Shown here one piece after another: positions 17,671-26,346 of a stretch of 60,509 bases of DNA (position 1 is its first letter; each line of letters begins with the position of its first letter). The position numbers and the translations under genes were made by a program. Source of the DNA: an uncultured Collinsella sp. (GTDB taxonomy: Bacteria; Actinomycetota; Coriobacteriia; Coriobacteriales; Coriobacteriaceae); contig CATVYG010000010.1 of the NCBI GenBank assembly GCA_958348225.1, positions 1-60,509 of the forward strand. Reading direction: 5' to 3'. Below the pieces are notes generated by a model that worked only from the letters and a program-made list of their open reading frames with translations, did not search any database and had not been told where the DNA came from.

Positions 17671-20600
17671 ATGGCGCAGGGGACGTTTGTGCAGGCGCTC
17701 CGGAAAGAGGCGGCGCTGAGTGGCACCTTTATGAAGGGGCGTTCGCTCATGCTCAACGGCGCCGTGCTGTCGATCGAGGACAGCGGCTCGCGCTTCTCCA
17801 AAAACGTGACGGTTGAGGGCTCGGTGCGCGGTTCGCGCGGCGACCTGTACAAGACGCACGTGGCGCTCGACATGGACGAGCACGAGGTGATCGACTACGA
17901 CTGCGATTGCCCCGCCGCCTATCGCTACCCCGGTATGTGCAAGCACGCTATTGCCACGGCTCTGGCGTATTTGGATGCCAGCGGCGCCGAGCCCGTCGAA
18001 GGTTTGCGCACGCCGGTCCGCACGTTTGCGGCGCAGCCGAAACAGCCCGCGCGCAACGCGCCCAAAGCGCCGGCCGTCAATCCCAACTTTCCCTTTCCGG
18101 CGCCCGTCCCCACGAGTCCCAGCCTCATGGCGGCGCTCTCCGATCTTTCGGACGCGCGCATGGATGAGCTGGCGAGCATGCGCTGCAAGCTCGCCAGCAG
18201 TGTGGATCCCGATGCCCCCAAGGCGGTGTTGGAACCCTCGCTGGTGCCGTACTACAATCCACTGTTTGCCGACCGCTTTAGCTGGGCGCTCGAGCTTCGC
18301 ATTCGCTGTGGATCGGTGTCCTACGTGGTTAAGGATATCGACGGCATGGCCGATGCCTATGTGCGCGGCGGTACGTTCTCCTATGGCAAGAAGCTTACGT
18401 TTGTCCATGTGCCCGAGGCTTTCGATGACGTGTCGACAAAGCTGCTCGACTTTATCGCAATGACGGTCGCCTATCTAGGCGATATTACGAGCTCGCGCTC
18501 GGCGTCGTATGACTTTGCCCGCAACGGTTTTGTCGCCGAGCGTCAGTTGCCGGTATCCGAGTATTCCGTCGTGTCCGTGCTGGACCTGCTGCGTGGCCGG
18601 ACCATTTCCTTTGAACCTGCCTGGTCGCGGGGGACGACGACGCATCGCTCCTACGAGGTGGCAGTCGAGCCGTCGCCGCAGGGGAAGGGCGAAGTCCCGG
18701 CTAAGCGCCCGCCGCTCCTTGCCGCCAAGATTGCACCGGCGGCGGGAGGCAGCTACGACTTGCGCCTGCCGGCCGATACGTACTGCTTTGTCGCAGGCGA
18801 CGCAGCCTATCTGGTCGATACGCGCCGCGCGCGCCGTACCGACACGGCGTTTGCCCAACATGCGGCGCCGTTCCTATCGCACTTGTTGCCCTGCCGCACG
18901 CCGGTCCATATCGCTGCCGACCAGGTAGGCGAGTTCTGCCGCATGGCGCTGCCTATCTTGCGCGACTATACCGACCTGACCGCTCCCGCCGCGCTCGACG
19001 CCGTGGCGCCCGAGCCGAGTTTTGCCATGGCGATTGGCGTCGACGATGGGCTCGTGACCTGCAAAATTACGGTTTCCTACGGCGACTGGTCGGCAGATCT
19101 CTTTAGTCTGGGCGCTCCGGGCAGCCCCTTCGAAGAGCAGCGCCCGGGCGTGCCGCCGCGCGATGAGGTGGCAGAGTTTCGCATTATGGACACGGCGGCC
19201 CTGTATTTCGATTTCTACGAGGGCGGTCTGGCGTTTGAGGAGCGCGATGACGAGAGCCTGTTCTGCCTGCTGACCGAGGGCCTGTCCGCCCTGTCCGAGC
19301 TGGGTGAGGTCATGCTCAGCGACCGTCTGCGCCAGATTTCGGTGCGCCCCGCGCCCAAGCTCTCGGTTCGTGCGACCGTCAAGAGCAATCTGCTCGACGT
19401 CGAACTGGGCGCGAGCGGCCTTTCGGCGTCAGACCTTGCCATCTACCTCGACTCCTACAAGCGTCACCAGACGTTTGCGCGCCTTACGTCCGGCGACATC
19501 ATTCGCCTGGACGAGGGCGCTCGAGCCGCGTTTGGCCTCGCCGAGGACTTGGGTGTCGATGCCGTCGACCTGCTCGACGGCGTGTCGCTTCCCGCATCGA
19601 GCACCCTGTTCGTCGATAGCATGCTCGCGCGCACGCCCGCGCTCGAGGCCGATCGCGACGCTGCGTTCCGCCGTACCGTCGAGCGTCTGGACACGCTCGG
19701 CAAGATGGACTTTACGGTGCCGGCATCGCTCAAGGCAACGATGCGCGGCTACCAGGTCGACGGATACCAGTGGCTCGGCTCGCTCGAACACCTGGGCCTT
19801 GGCGGTATCTTGGCCGACGATATGGGCCTGGGCAAAACGCTCCAGATGATCGCGCATATCCTGGTGCGCGTGGAGGCGGGGGACAACAAGCCCACGCTCG
19901 TGGTATGCCCGGCCTCACTCGTGTACAACTGGACTGCCGAGCTGGAGCGCTTTGCGCCCTCGCTGGATGTGTGCGCCATCGTGGGCGCCAAGGCTCAACG
20001 CCGCGTGCAGATAGCAGGCGCCGACGAGCATAACGTGGTCGTGACGTCGTATGACCTCATGCGCCGCGATATCGACGAGTATGCCGAGCGGGACTTTGCC
20101 CGCGTGGTGCTCGATGAGGCCCAGTACATTAAAAACCCGCTCACCCAGGTGGCGCGCGCCGCAAAGCGCCTGCCTGCCGGCGTGCGCTTTGCCCTGACGG
20201 GCACGCCCATCGAAAACCGCCTATCCGAGCTCTGGAGCATCTTCGACTTTTTAATGCCGGGCCTGCTCGGCACGCGCGAGTCGTTTGCCAAGCGCTTCGA
20301 AAGCCCGGTCGAGCATGCCGAGGGCGACAGTGCCGCTCGCCTGCAAGCGCTCGTGTCGCCGTTTGTGCTGCGCCGTGTCAAGGAAGACGTGGTGGCCGAC
20401 CTGCCCGAGAAGATCGAGGATACGGTCATGGCGCAGCTCACCGGCGAGCAGCGCAAACTCTACCTGGCCAACCAGGACCGCATCGCCCAACAGGTGCAGC
20501 ATCGCGAGGCATCCGAGTTTAAGAAGGACAAGCTCAAGGTGCTCGCCGAGCTCACCAAGCTGCGCCAGATCTGCTGCGACCCGCGTCTGCACTACGAGGA

Positions 20601-21135
20601 TTACAAGGCGGGGAGCGCCAAACTCGATACGTGCATGGAGCTCGTGCACGGCGCACTCGACGGCGGACATCGCATCCTGTTGTTCAGCCAGTTTACGGGT
20701 ATGCTCGATATTATCGGTAAGCGCCTGGCCAAGGAGGACATCGCCTTCCTTAAGCTCACGGGCGCTTCGTCTAAGGAGAGCCGCGCCAAGATGGTCGCGC
20801 AGTTCCAAGCGGGCGAGGTTCCGGTCTTTTTGATTTCGCTCAAGGCGGGCGGCGTGGGCCTTAACTTGACGGCTGCCGACGTGGTCATCCACTACGACCC
20901 GTGGTGGAACGTGGCGGCGCAGGACCAAGCAACTGATCGTGCACACCGTATTGGCCAGCAGCATACCGTGACCGTGTACAAGCTCATCGCCAAGGACACG
21001 ATCGAGGAACGCATTATGCAGATGCAGGAGTCCAAGCGCGACCTGGTCAACAGCGTGCTCGGCGGCGACGGCATCTCGTCGGCGCTGTTTACCCGCGAGG
21101 ATGTTCTGGCGCTGCTCGGCGGCGACGGGCGTTAA
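17671..21135 (+). CDS. SNF2-family helicase with N-terminal SWIM zinc finger
   Basis: Product of 1154 residues. The SWIM zinc finger CDCPAAYRYPGMCKHA is near residue 76. The SNF2 ATPase occupies the C-terminal 450 residues: LADDMGLGKTLQM (Walker A), VVLDEAQYIKNP (DEAQ), LTGTPIENRLSELWS, and the helicase C motifs SQFTGMLDIIG, KAGGVGLNLTAAD and DRAHRIGQ. ATG 17671 is chosen for the GGAGGA at 17661; GTG 17653 is also open. Such SWIM-SNF2 proteins are common bacterial DNA translocases of unknown physiological role. It starts 28 bases after dnaE, so co-transcription is likely. Confidence 0.92.
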   Translation: MAQGTFVQALRKEAALSGTFMKGRSLMLNGAVLSIEDSGSRFSKNVTVEGSVRGSRGDLYKTHVALDMDEHEVIDYDCDCPAAYRYPGMCKHAIATALAYLDASGAEPVEGLRTPVRTFAAQPKQPARNAPKAPAVNPNFPFPAPVPTSPSLMAALSDLSDARMDELASMRCKLASSVDPDAPKAVLEPSLVPYYNPLFADRFSWALELRIRCGSVSYVVKDIDGMADAYVRGGTFSYGKKLTFVHVPEAFDDVSTKLLDFIAMTVAYLGDITSSRSASYDFARNGFVAERQLPVSEYSVVSVLDLLRGRTISFEPAWSRGTTTHRSYEVAVEPSPQGKGEVPAKRPPLLAAKIAPAAGGSYDLRLPADTYCFVAGDAAYLVDTRRARRTDTAFAQHAAPFLSHLLPCRTPVHIAADQVGEFCRMALPILRDYTDLTAPAALDAVAPEPSFAMAIGVDDGLVTCKITVSYGDWSADLFSLGAPGSPFEEQRPGVPPRDEVAEFRIMDTAALYFDFYEGGLAFEERDDESLFCLLTEGLSALSELGEVMLSDRLRQISVRPAPKLSVRATVKSNLLDVELGASGLSASDLAIYLDSYKRHQTFARLTSGDIIRLDEGARAAFGLAEDLGVDAVDLLDGVSLPASSTLFVDSMLARTPALEADRDAAFRRTVERLDTLGKMDFTVPASLKATMRGYQVDGYQWLGSLEHLGLGGILADDMGLGKTLQMIAHILVRVEAGDNKPTLVVCPASLVYNWTAELERFAPSLDVCAIVGAKAQRRVQIAGADEHNVVVTSYDLMRRDIDEYAERDFARVVLDEAQYIKNPLTQVARAAKRLPAGVRFALTGTPIENRLSELWSIFDFLMPGLLGTRESFAKRFESPVEHAEGDSAARLQALVSPFVLRRVKEDVVADLPEKIEDTVMAQLTGEQRKLYLANQDRIAQQVQHREASEFKKDKLKVLAELTKLRQICCDPRLHYEDYKAGSAKLDTCMELVHGALDGGHRILLFSQFTGMLDIIGKRLAKEDIAFLKLTGASSKESRAKMVAQFQAGEVPVFLISLKAGGVGLNLTAADVVIHYDPWWNVAAQDQATDRAHRIGQQHTVTVYKLIAKDTIEERIMQMQESKRDLVNSVLGGDGISSALFTREDVLALLGGDGR

Positions 21136-21285
21136 CCCGCTCGGGTGAGGCCGCCAGGGCGGATAGCCCGCGCTGTCCCATCGTCCCCGCTCGTTATGTG
21201 TTCATTTGCAATGCCGTGGATGGTTTGTCTGCCTTTGGGCATAAGAGCCATCAAGAACATTGGCACATCAGCAAAGGAGAACATC

Positions 21286-21648
21286 ATGGCGAAATTCTTT
21301 AAGGACCCCGACGGCAAGCTCATCGCCGCCCTTGGCGACGACGTTGCGACCCCTGCCGGTTGCACGGAACTGACTGCAAACACTGAGGACGCAGCGCACG
21401 AGAAGCACGTGCCTGTTGTCGAGACCGAGCGTGACGGTCACGTGATTCGCGCACGCGTTGGCTCGGTCGAGCACCCCAGCCTGCCCGAGCACTACATTGA
21501 GTGGATCGCCCTTGAGGCCGAGGGCCGCTTAGAGGTCCATTACCTTGAGCCCGGCATGAAACCCGCGACGTTTTTCGCGGGCGGCTCCAAGACTGGTACC
21601 GTCTATGCCTACTGCAACCTGCACGGGCTGTGGTCCGCGACATTCTAG
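21286..21648 (+). CDS. Superoxide reductase-like (desulfoferrodoxin/neelaredoxin) protein
   Basis: Product of 120 residues. Superoxide reductases reduce superoxide to peroxide at a square-pyramidal Fe(His)4Cys site in anaerobes. The ligand pattern is visible: EKHVPVVE, HPSLPEHYIEWI and the C-terminal CNLHGLW (Cys and His). The N-terminal rubredoxin-like desulforedoxin domain is absent or reduced, so this is a one-iron-centre type. ATG 21286 follows AAGGAG. The gene stands alone between the SNF2 helicase and a terminator. Confidence 0.88.
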   Translation: MAKFFKDPDGKLIAALGDDVATPAGCTELTANTEDAAHEKHVPVVETERDGHVIRARVGSVEHPSLPEHYIEWIALEAEGRLEVHYLEPGMKPATFFAGGSKTGTVYAYCNLHGLWSATF

Positions 21649-21693
21649 GAGCGCGCCCCCGCTCGGGGTATCATAGCTAGCATATGCACATGC

Positions 21694-21725
21694 AAGCGCC
21701 GGCTGCATTATGCGGCCGGCGCTTT
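21694..21725 (+). terminator. Terminator after superoxide reductase gene
   Basis: AAGCGCCGG and CCGGCGCTT arms around a 13-base loop, followed by TTTTA. Confidence 0.8.
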
Positions 21726-21765
21726 TACTACGATTTCGATGGTTTACGACGGAAAGGGCTGGGCC

Positions 21766-23751
21766 ATGAAACTCGCGCTTGCACAAATCGATATGCGCCT
21801 GGGTGATATTGAGGGCATTTGCGGCCGCATCGAGGACCAGGCTCGTCTGGCCCACGAGCGCGGGGCGCGCGTGCTGTGCGTTCCGGCTCCGCTCTTTATG
21901 GGCGCCATGCCCGGTGGCCTGGTGGGCGCTGCCGACTTTGAGCACGACGTGCTTGCCGGTTTGACTGGTGTCGCCGAGCGTATCCAGGAGCTTGACATGA
22001 TCTGCATCGTGCCCGCGGCGGTTTCGTTTGAGGGTCAGCCGCTGCTCGACTACATGATGCTCAAGGACGGTCATGTGGTGCCGGCGCGTTCGAGCATTGC
22101 CCTGCAGCGTGGCGAGAACAACGACACACGTTGGGCGCCGCCGGTGTTCGACGTGGACGGCGTGCGCATCGCCGTGATTTTTGACTTGGACCGCGAGCTC
22201 GAGATGTTGCCGACCGGCGTCGACCTCATCGCGTATTTCCAATTCAACGCGTTTGACATGACCGACCGCGAGACTGCCGCCATTGCCGCCGTTCGCAGCG
22301 GCGCCTACCGCAAGATCGCATCCAAGCGCAGCGTGTGGTTTGCCTGCATGGCGCCGGTCGGTGCCTATGACGAGTCGGTGTATACCGGCGGTTCGTTTGT
22401 GCTCGACGACTGCGGTCGCGTGGTGGCCCAGGCGCCGTGTTTTGAGGAGAGCCTGCTGGTTCAGGAGATTCAGCGTGGCGTGATGCTCGATGCCCTGGAA
22501 GATCACGAACTGCCCGAGTTCCGTTCCGAGGAGTGGCTGTGGCAGGCGCTGGTGCTCGCCGTGCGCGACAACGCCCGAGCCCACGGTGCGTCGCGTGCTG
22601 TGGTGGCACTCGAGGGTGACTTGCCGTCGTCCCTGCTGGCGGCGCTGGCCGTCGACGCTCTGGGTCCGCGCAATGTGATTGGCCTGGTGCTGGGGCGCAA
22701 CCGTATCTTTACGCCGGCGCAGGAAGAGGCCGAGGCTGCCCGCTGTGCCGCCGTCCGCGCCATCGCCGAGCGTTTGCACATTCGCACCGTCGAGCGCGAT
22801 GCACCGGATGCGGCGCGTGTGCTCGATCGCGACGTGTCGGCGGGCGATGCCGAGCGTCTGCGCTCGCGCACGCTGGGCCTCATGCTGGAGGACACGGCGC
22901 TCGAGCTGGGTGCGATGGCGCTGAGCCCGCTGTCCAAAACCGAATACGCGCTGGCGGCGCCGGCGCTTTGCGGCGGCTACCAGGGCGACTTTGCGCCCTT
23001 TGGCGATGTGTACCTGTCGACGCTTGAGTTTGTGGCGCGCGTGCGCAACCGCACGTCTGCCGTGGTGCCCCAAGAGCTCGTGACGCTCAACGCGGTGGAA
23101 GACTGCATGGAGCGAGTGTTGGCGCAGGCGCTCTCGACGCTCGATGGTCCGGTCGATATGCTCGACCGCGCGGCACAGCTGCTCGGTGGGCTTGAGCCGG
23201 GTGAGGTCGATGGCGCGCTCGAGGCGCACGTGGACCGCAGCCGACCCTTCGACGACATCCCGATGGCCGCTGGCAAGCCTGAGGCCTGCTCGCTGCTGCT
23301 GATGCTCGTGCGTCAGGGCGAGGCCGCCCGCCGCATACTGCCGACGGCGCCGATCGTCTCGGCCCGTTCGTTTGCCGAGCGTGCCTGGCCGTATATGCTC
23401 GCGTGGTCCGACCTGGGGCTTAACGGCAAGGAGCGTATGACGGTCGATTCGCTGGCGCGCGCCGAGGTGCGCCGTTTTGCTGACGAGGATACGAGCGAGC
23501 GCGTGCGAAACGAGATGATGGGCGTGCTGGGCGAGCTACTGGGTATTTCGCCCGAGCAGATGGAGGAGCTGCGCTCTGAGGACGGTCAGCGTCGTTTGCA
23601 CGAGGGAATGAAAAAGTTCGAGGGCGAGGTTCAGGACGCCATCGATAAGATGATGGGCGGTCAGGGCGGCTCGCAAGGTAGTCCCCAGGGTGGCCCGATG
23701 CCGCATCCGCCGGTTGATCCCCGACAATTCCCGTTCTTCTCTCAGAACTAG
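21766..23751 (+). CDS. NadE-like protein with both active sites degenerate
   Basis: Product of 661 residues with the architecture of glutamine-dependent NAD+ synthetase: N-terminal nitrilase domain (ALAQIDMRLGDIEG to about residue 245) and a C-terminal synthetase-like domain (to about 550). The key residues are gone. The nitrilase Glu position reads VPAPLFMG (usually PELxLTGY), the Lys region reads RSSIALQRG, and the Cys position reads AVIFDLDRE (usually ICEDLW). The ATP-binding SGGxDS is replaced by LEGDLPSSLLAALAVDALG. A TGNKSE-like segment survives as LSKTEYALAAPAL. A unique Gly/Pro-rich tail ends FPFFSQN. The frame is intact, so this looks like a maintained pseudoenzyme. ATG 21766 follows GGAAAGGG. 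It must not be annotated as an active NadE without proof. Confidence 0.82.
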   Translation: MKLALAQIDMRLGDIEGICGRIEDQARLAHERGARVLCVPAPLFMGAMPGGLVGAADFEHDVLAGLTGVAERIQELDMICIVPAAVSFEGQPLLDYMMLKDGHVVPARSSIALQRGENNDTRWAPPVFDVDGVRIAVIFDLDRELEMLPTGVDLIAYFQFNAFDMTDRETAAIAAVRSGAYRKIASKRSVWFACMAPVGAYDESVYTGGSFVLDDCGRVVAQAPCFEESLLVQEIQRGVMLDALEDHELPEFRSEEWLWQALVLAVRDNARAHGASRAVVALEGDLPSSLLAALAVDALGPRNVIGLVLGRNRIFTPAQEEAEAARCAAVRAIAERLHIRTVERDAPDAARVLDRDVSAGDAERLRSRTLGLMLEDTALELGAMALSPLSKTEYALAAPALCGGYQGDFAPFGDVYLSTLEFVARVRNRTSAVVPQELVTLNAVEDCMERVLAQALSTLDGPVDMLDRAAQLLGGLEPGEVDGALEAHVDRSRPFDDIPMAAGKPEACSLLLMLVRQGEAARRILPTAPIVSARSFAERAWPYMLAWSDLGLNGKERMTVDSLARAEVRRFADEDTSERVRNEMMGVLGELLGISPEQMEELRSEDGQRRLHEGMKKFEGEVQDAIDKMMGGQGGSQGSPQGGPMPHPPVDPRQFPFFSQN

Positions 23752-23759
23752 GTCGCTGC

Positions 23760-23857
23760 GCGCCCGCCAGAGCGGCAATCTGCCTTTCAATCGTCGGACA
23801 TGACCGCCAGGTCAATGCCCTCCTCTTTCAAGGCACCTTGCTCGCTCTGGCAGGCGC
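23760..23857 (+). other. Structured intergenic element, copy 1
   Basis: A 15-bp outer stem (23760-23774 with 23843-23857, one mismatch) encloses a nested structure: stem GCAA/TTGC with a bulged T at 23842, an internal loop TC opposite CC, stem TGCCTT/AAGGCA, and an inner hairpin GACC-4-GGTC with a bulged A at 23814. The same plan occurs at 60371-60467 with different stem bases. It may be a structured RNA in the 3' region of the NadE-like gene or a dispersed repeat. Strand is uncertain. Confidence 0.5.
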
Positions 23858-23993
23858 TCGCTTGCGTATACTCAACCTACAATTCGATCTCGGCTGACTT
23901 ATAGGGCTAGCGTTGTGTTATTCTAGAACAGACGTTCGTGAATGATGCGCGGGGCCTTGTCTTGCGCTGTGCTTGTGGCGAGGGGAGGTTGGC

Positions 23994-24515
23994 TTGGTTA
24001 TCTTGGGCATCGACCCCGGTTTGGCTCATACGGGTTGGGGGATTATCGAGGAGCGGCGTGGCGAGGTTCGCTGCCGTGCCTATGGCTGCATCGAGACCAG
24101 TGCCGGAAGTCCGCTCGCGGTGCGCCTGTCGCATATCGCCCATGACCTTAAGGATGTCGTTGAGCGTTATCGACCCGACACGGCTGCTGTCGAGAGCATC
24201 TACTTTGGCGCCAACGTTCGTTCCGCCATCCCCACGGCGCATGCCCGCGGTGCTGCACTCGTCGCACTTTCGGAATGCGCGCTCGAGATTGGCGAGTACA
24301 CGCCCATGCAGATCAAACAGGCTGTGGTGGGCACCGGCGCCGCGGACAAGCGGCAGGTCGCCTACATGGTACGCACGCTCACACAGCTCGATCACGACCC
24401 GCATCCCGACCATGCCGCCGATGCCCTGGCCTGCGCCATCTGCCACGTAAACCTCAGCCGTACCCGCGCCCTCACCGGTGGCGAGTTCTATCAACAGAGA
24501 GGAACCGGATACTGA
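23994..24515 (+). CDS. ruvC: Holliday junction resolvase RuvC
   Basis: Product of 173 residues, standard length. It cuts Holliday junctions together with RuvAB. Catalytic acids: Asp7 in LGIDPG, Glu in AVESIYFGAN, and the late cluster HPDHAADALACA. I chose TTG 23994 because GGGGAGG lies five bases upstream and it gives the usual MVILGIDPG start; the earlier TTG at 23973 is less likely. Its TGA overlaps the ruvA ATG by one base, so translation is coupled. Confidence 0.95.
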   Translation: MVILGIDPGLAHTGWGIIEERRGEVRCRAYGCIETSAGSPLAVRLSHIAHDLKDVVERYRPDTAAVESIYFGANVRSAIPTAHARGAALVALSECALEIGEYTPMQIKQAVVGTGAADKRQVAYMVRTLTQLDHDPHPDHAADALACAICHVNLSRTRALTGGEFYQQRGTGY

Positions 24516-25135
24516 TGATTTCCCAGCTCCACGGAACGCTTGTCGAGGCCACGATGAGCTCTGCTGTCGTCGATGTGTCGGGCGTTGGCTTTGAGCTCGG
24601 CATCTCGGGCAGCACTGCGGCCACGTTGCCGACGCCTGGCGGCGAGGTCCGCCTCTACGCGCGTATGCAGGTGCGCGAGGACGCCATGACACTTTTCGGT
24701 TTTTCCTCAAAGGATGAGCGCACGATGTTCGACCGGCTCGTGTCCGTTTCGGGCGTTGGCCCGCGCCTGGCGCTTGCCGTGCTTTCCACCTATACCGTGG
24801 GGCAGCTGTACTCGCTGGTGATGGCCGAGGACGACAAGGGCATGGCCAAGGTACCCGGTGTGGGCAAAAAGACAGCTCAGCGTCTGATCCTGGAGCTCAA
24901 GAGCACCTTTGCCAAGGACAAGGGCTTTGTGCCGGTCGATGTGATTCCCGGCCAGGTTGCGATGCCCGTGCCCGCTGCTGCTCCCTCGGCCATCGATGAT
25001 GCCCGTGCGGCGCTCCTTTCCATGGGCTTTAGCCCGCAGGAGACCGATGTTGCCCTGAGCGGGTATGATGGGCAAAATATGCGTGTCGAGGATCTGCTCG
25101 GCGCGGCGCTTAAGCGACTCGGAATGGATGCGTGA
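24515..25135 (+). CDS. ruvA: Holliday junction branch migration protein RuvA
   Basis: Product of 206 residues. N-terminal OB fold (MISQLHGTLVEA), helix-hairpin-helix motifs (VSGVGPRLALAVLS and VPGVGKKTAQRLILEL), and the C-terminal RuvB-contact domain (DDARAALLSMGFSPQE). It recognises the four-way junction and recruits RuvB. Start and stop overlap ruvC and ruvB by one base each, giving a tight ruvCAB operon. Confidence 0.96.
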   Translation: MISQLHGTLVEATMSSAVVDVSGVGFELGISGSTAATLPTPGGEVRLYARMQVREDAMTLFGFSSKDERTMFDRLVSVSGVGPRLALAVLSTYTVGQLYSLVMAEDDKGMAKVPGVGKKTAQRLILELKSTFAKDKGFVPVDVIPGQVAMPVPAAAPSAIDDARAALLSMGFSPQETDVALSGYDGQNMRVEDLLGAALKRLGMDA

Positions 25136-26202
25136 TGTGGGAAGCCGATGACTCTCAGGACCTGTGGGCGACGCCCGGCAACTCGCCGGCGGCATCTATG
25201 GCGCACGGCGAGCGCATGGTGGGCTCGGAGCTGACGGCCGAGGACCTCGATGTCGACCGCACTTTGCGCCCCCAGCGCCTGGACGACTACTGCGGCCAGG
25301 AGCACATCAAGCAGAGCCTGCGCGTGTTGATCGAAGCGGCGCAGAGCCGTGGCGAGACGCTCGACCACGTGATTTTCTCGGGTCCTCCGGGTCTGGGCAA
25401 GACCACGCTGGCCACCGTTATCGCCAACGAGCTGGGCGCTCAGATCAAGACGACGAGTGGCCCTGCCATCGCGCGCACGGGCGACCTGGCGGCCATCCTT
25501 ACTAACTTGCAGCCGGGTGATGTGCTGTTTATCGACGAGATCCACCGCCTCAACCGTTCGGTCGAGGAGGTCCTGTACCCCGCGATGGAGGACTTTGCCC
25601 TCGATATCGTGATTGGCAAGGGTCCGGCGGCGCGCTCGATTCGCCTGGATATTCCCAAGTTTACGCTGGTAGCGGCAACGACCCGCTCAGGCATGTTGAC
25701 CGGCCCGTTGCGCGACCGCTTTGGCATTTCGTATCGCCTGGATTACTACACGGTCGAGGAGCTCGCGCAGATTGTGACGCGCTCGGCGACTATCCTGGGC
25801 GTGACGATCGACCATCCCAGTGCACTCGAGATCGGCTCGCGTTCGCGCGGCACGCCACGTCTTGCCAACCGCTTGCTCAAGCGCGTGCGCGACTATGCGC
25901 AGGTGCGCGGCAACGGCCCCATCGAGCTCGATATCTGTCGCCAGGCGCTCGAGTTCTTCGAGATCGACGAGCTCGGTCTGGACTGGATGGATATTCGTAT
26001 CTTGGAGACGCTTGCCAAGACGTTCTCCGGTCGTGCCGTGGGACTTACGACCCTTGCCAGCGCGGTGGGCGAGGACCCGGGCACGCTCGAGGATGTCTAT
26101 GAGCCCTATTTGCTGCAGTGCGGGTTGATGATTCGTACGCCGCAGGGCCGTCAGGCAACCCTTCGCACTTTTGAGCACCTGGGGATTGAACCTACCGTTT
26201 AG
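25135..26202 (+). CDS. ruvB: Holliday junction branch migration ATPase RuvB
   Basis: Product of 355 residues. AAA+ motor that drives branch migration with RuvA. Walker A GPPGLGKTTLA near residue 85, Walker B LFIDEIHRLNR, sensor ATTRSGMLTGPLRDRFG, and the C-terminal winged helix (GRAVGLTTLASAVGEDPGT). ATG 25135 overlaps the ruvA stop; GTG 25132 is one codon earlier. Confidence 0.97.
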   Translation: MWEADDSQDLWATPGNSPAASMAHGERMVGSELTAEDLDVDRTLRPQRLDDYCGQEHIKQSLRVLIEAAQSRGETLDHVIFSGPPGLGKTTLATVIANELGAQIKTTSGPAIARTGDLAAILTNLQPGDVLFIDEIHRLNRSVEEVLYPAMEDFALDIVIGKGPAARSIRLDIPKFTLVAATTRSGMLTGPLRDRFGISYRLDYYTVEELAQIVTRSATILGVTIDHPSALEIGSRSRGTPRLANRLLKRVRDYAQVRGNGPIELDICRQALEFFEIDELGLDWMDIRILETLAKTFSGRAVGLTTLASAVGEDPGTLEDVYEPYLLQCGLMIRTPQGRQATLRTFEHLGIEPTV

Positions 26203-26300
26203 GGCGCTTTGTTTTGGCGGGCTGTTGGGCTATCGCTGGGCATCGGGTAAACATATCGCCGTTCATCGGTTATGGGTGTTTTACTGTTGCGCGCCCGTGC

Positions 26301-26306
26301 TATGCT
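26301..26306 (+). promoter_or_regulatory. Candidate extended -10 of fhs
   Basis: TATGCT preceded by TGC forms an extended -10, about 40 bases upstream of the fhs start. No strong -35 is visible. Low confidence. Confidence 0.3.
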
Positions 26307-26346
26307 GAATTGGTCTTTTTCTCATTCGGTAACGAAAGGACCGCCC

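Noticed and set aside
9109..17873. Very long antisense frames opposite addA and dnaE (1093 and 1356 codons)
   Set aside because: They are mirror frames created by strong third-position GC bias in the real genes. They have no ribosome-binding sites, no recognisable domains and improbable His/Arg/Gly-rich composition.
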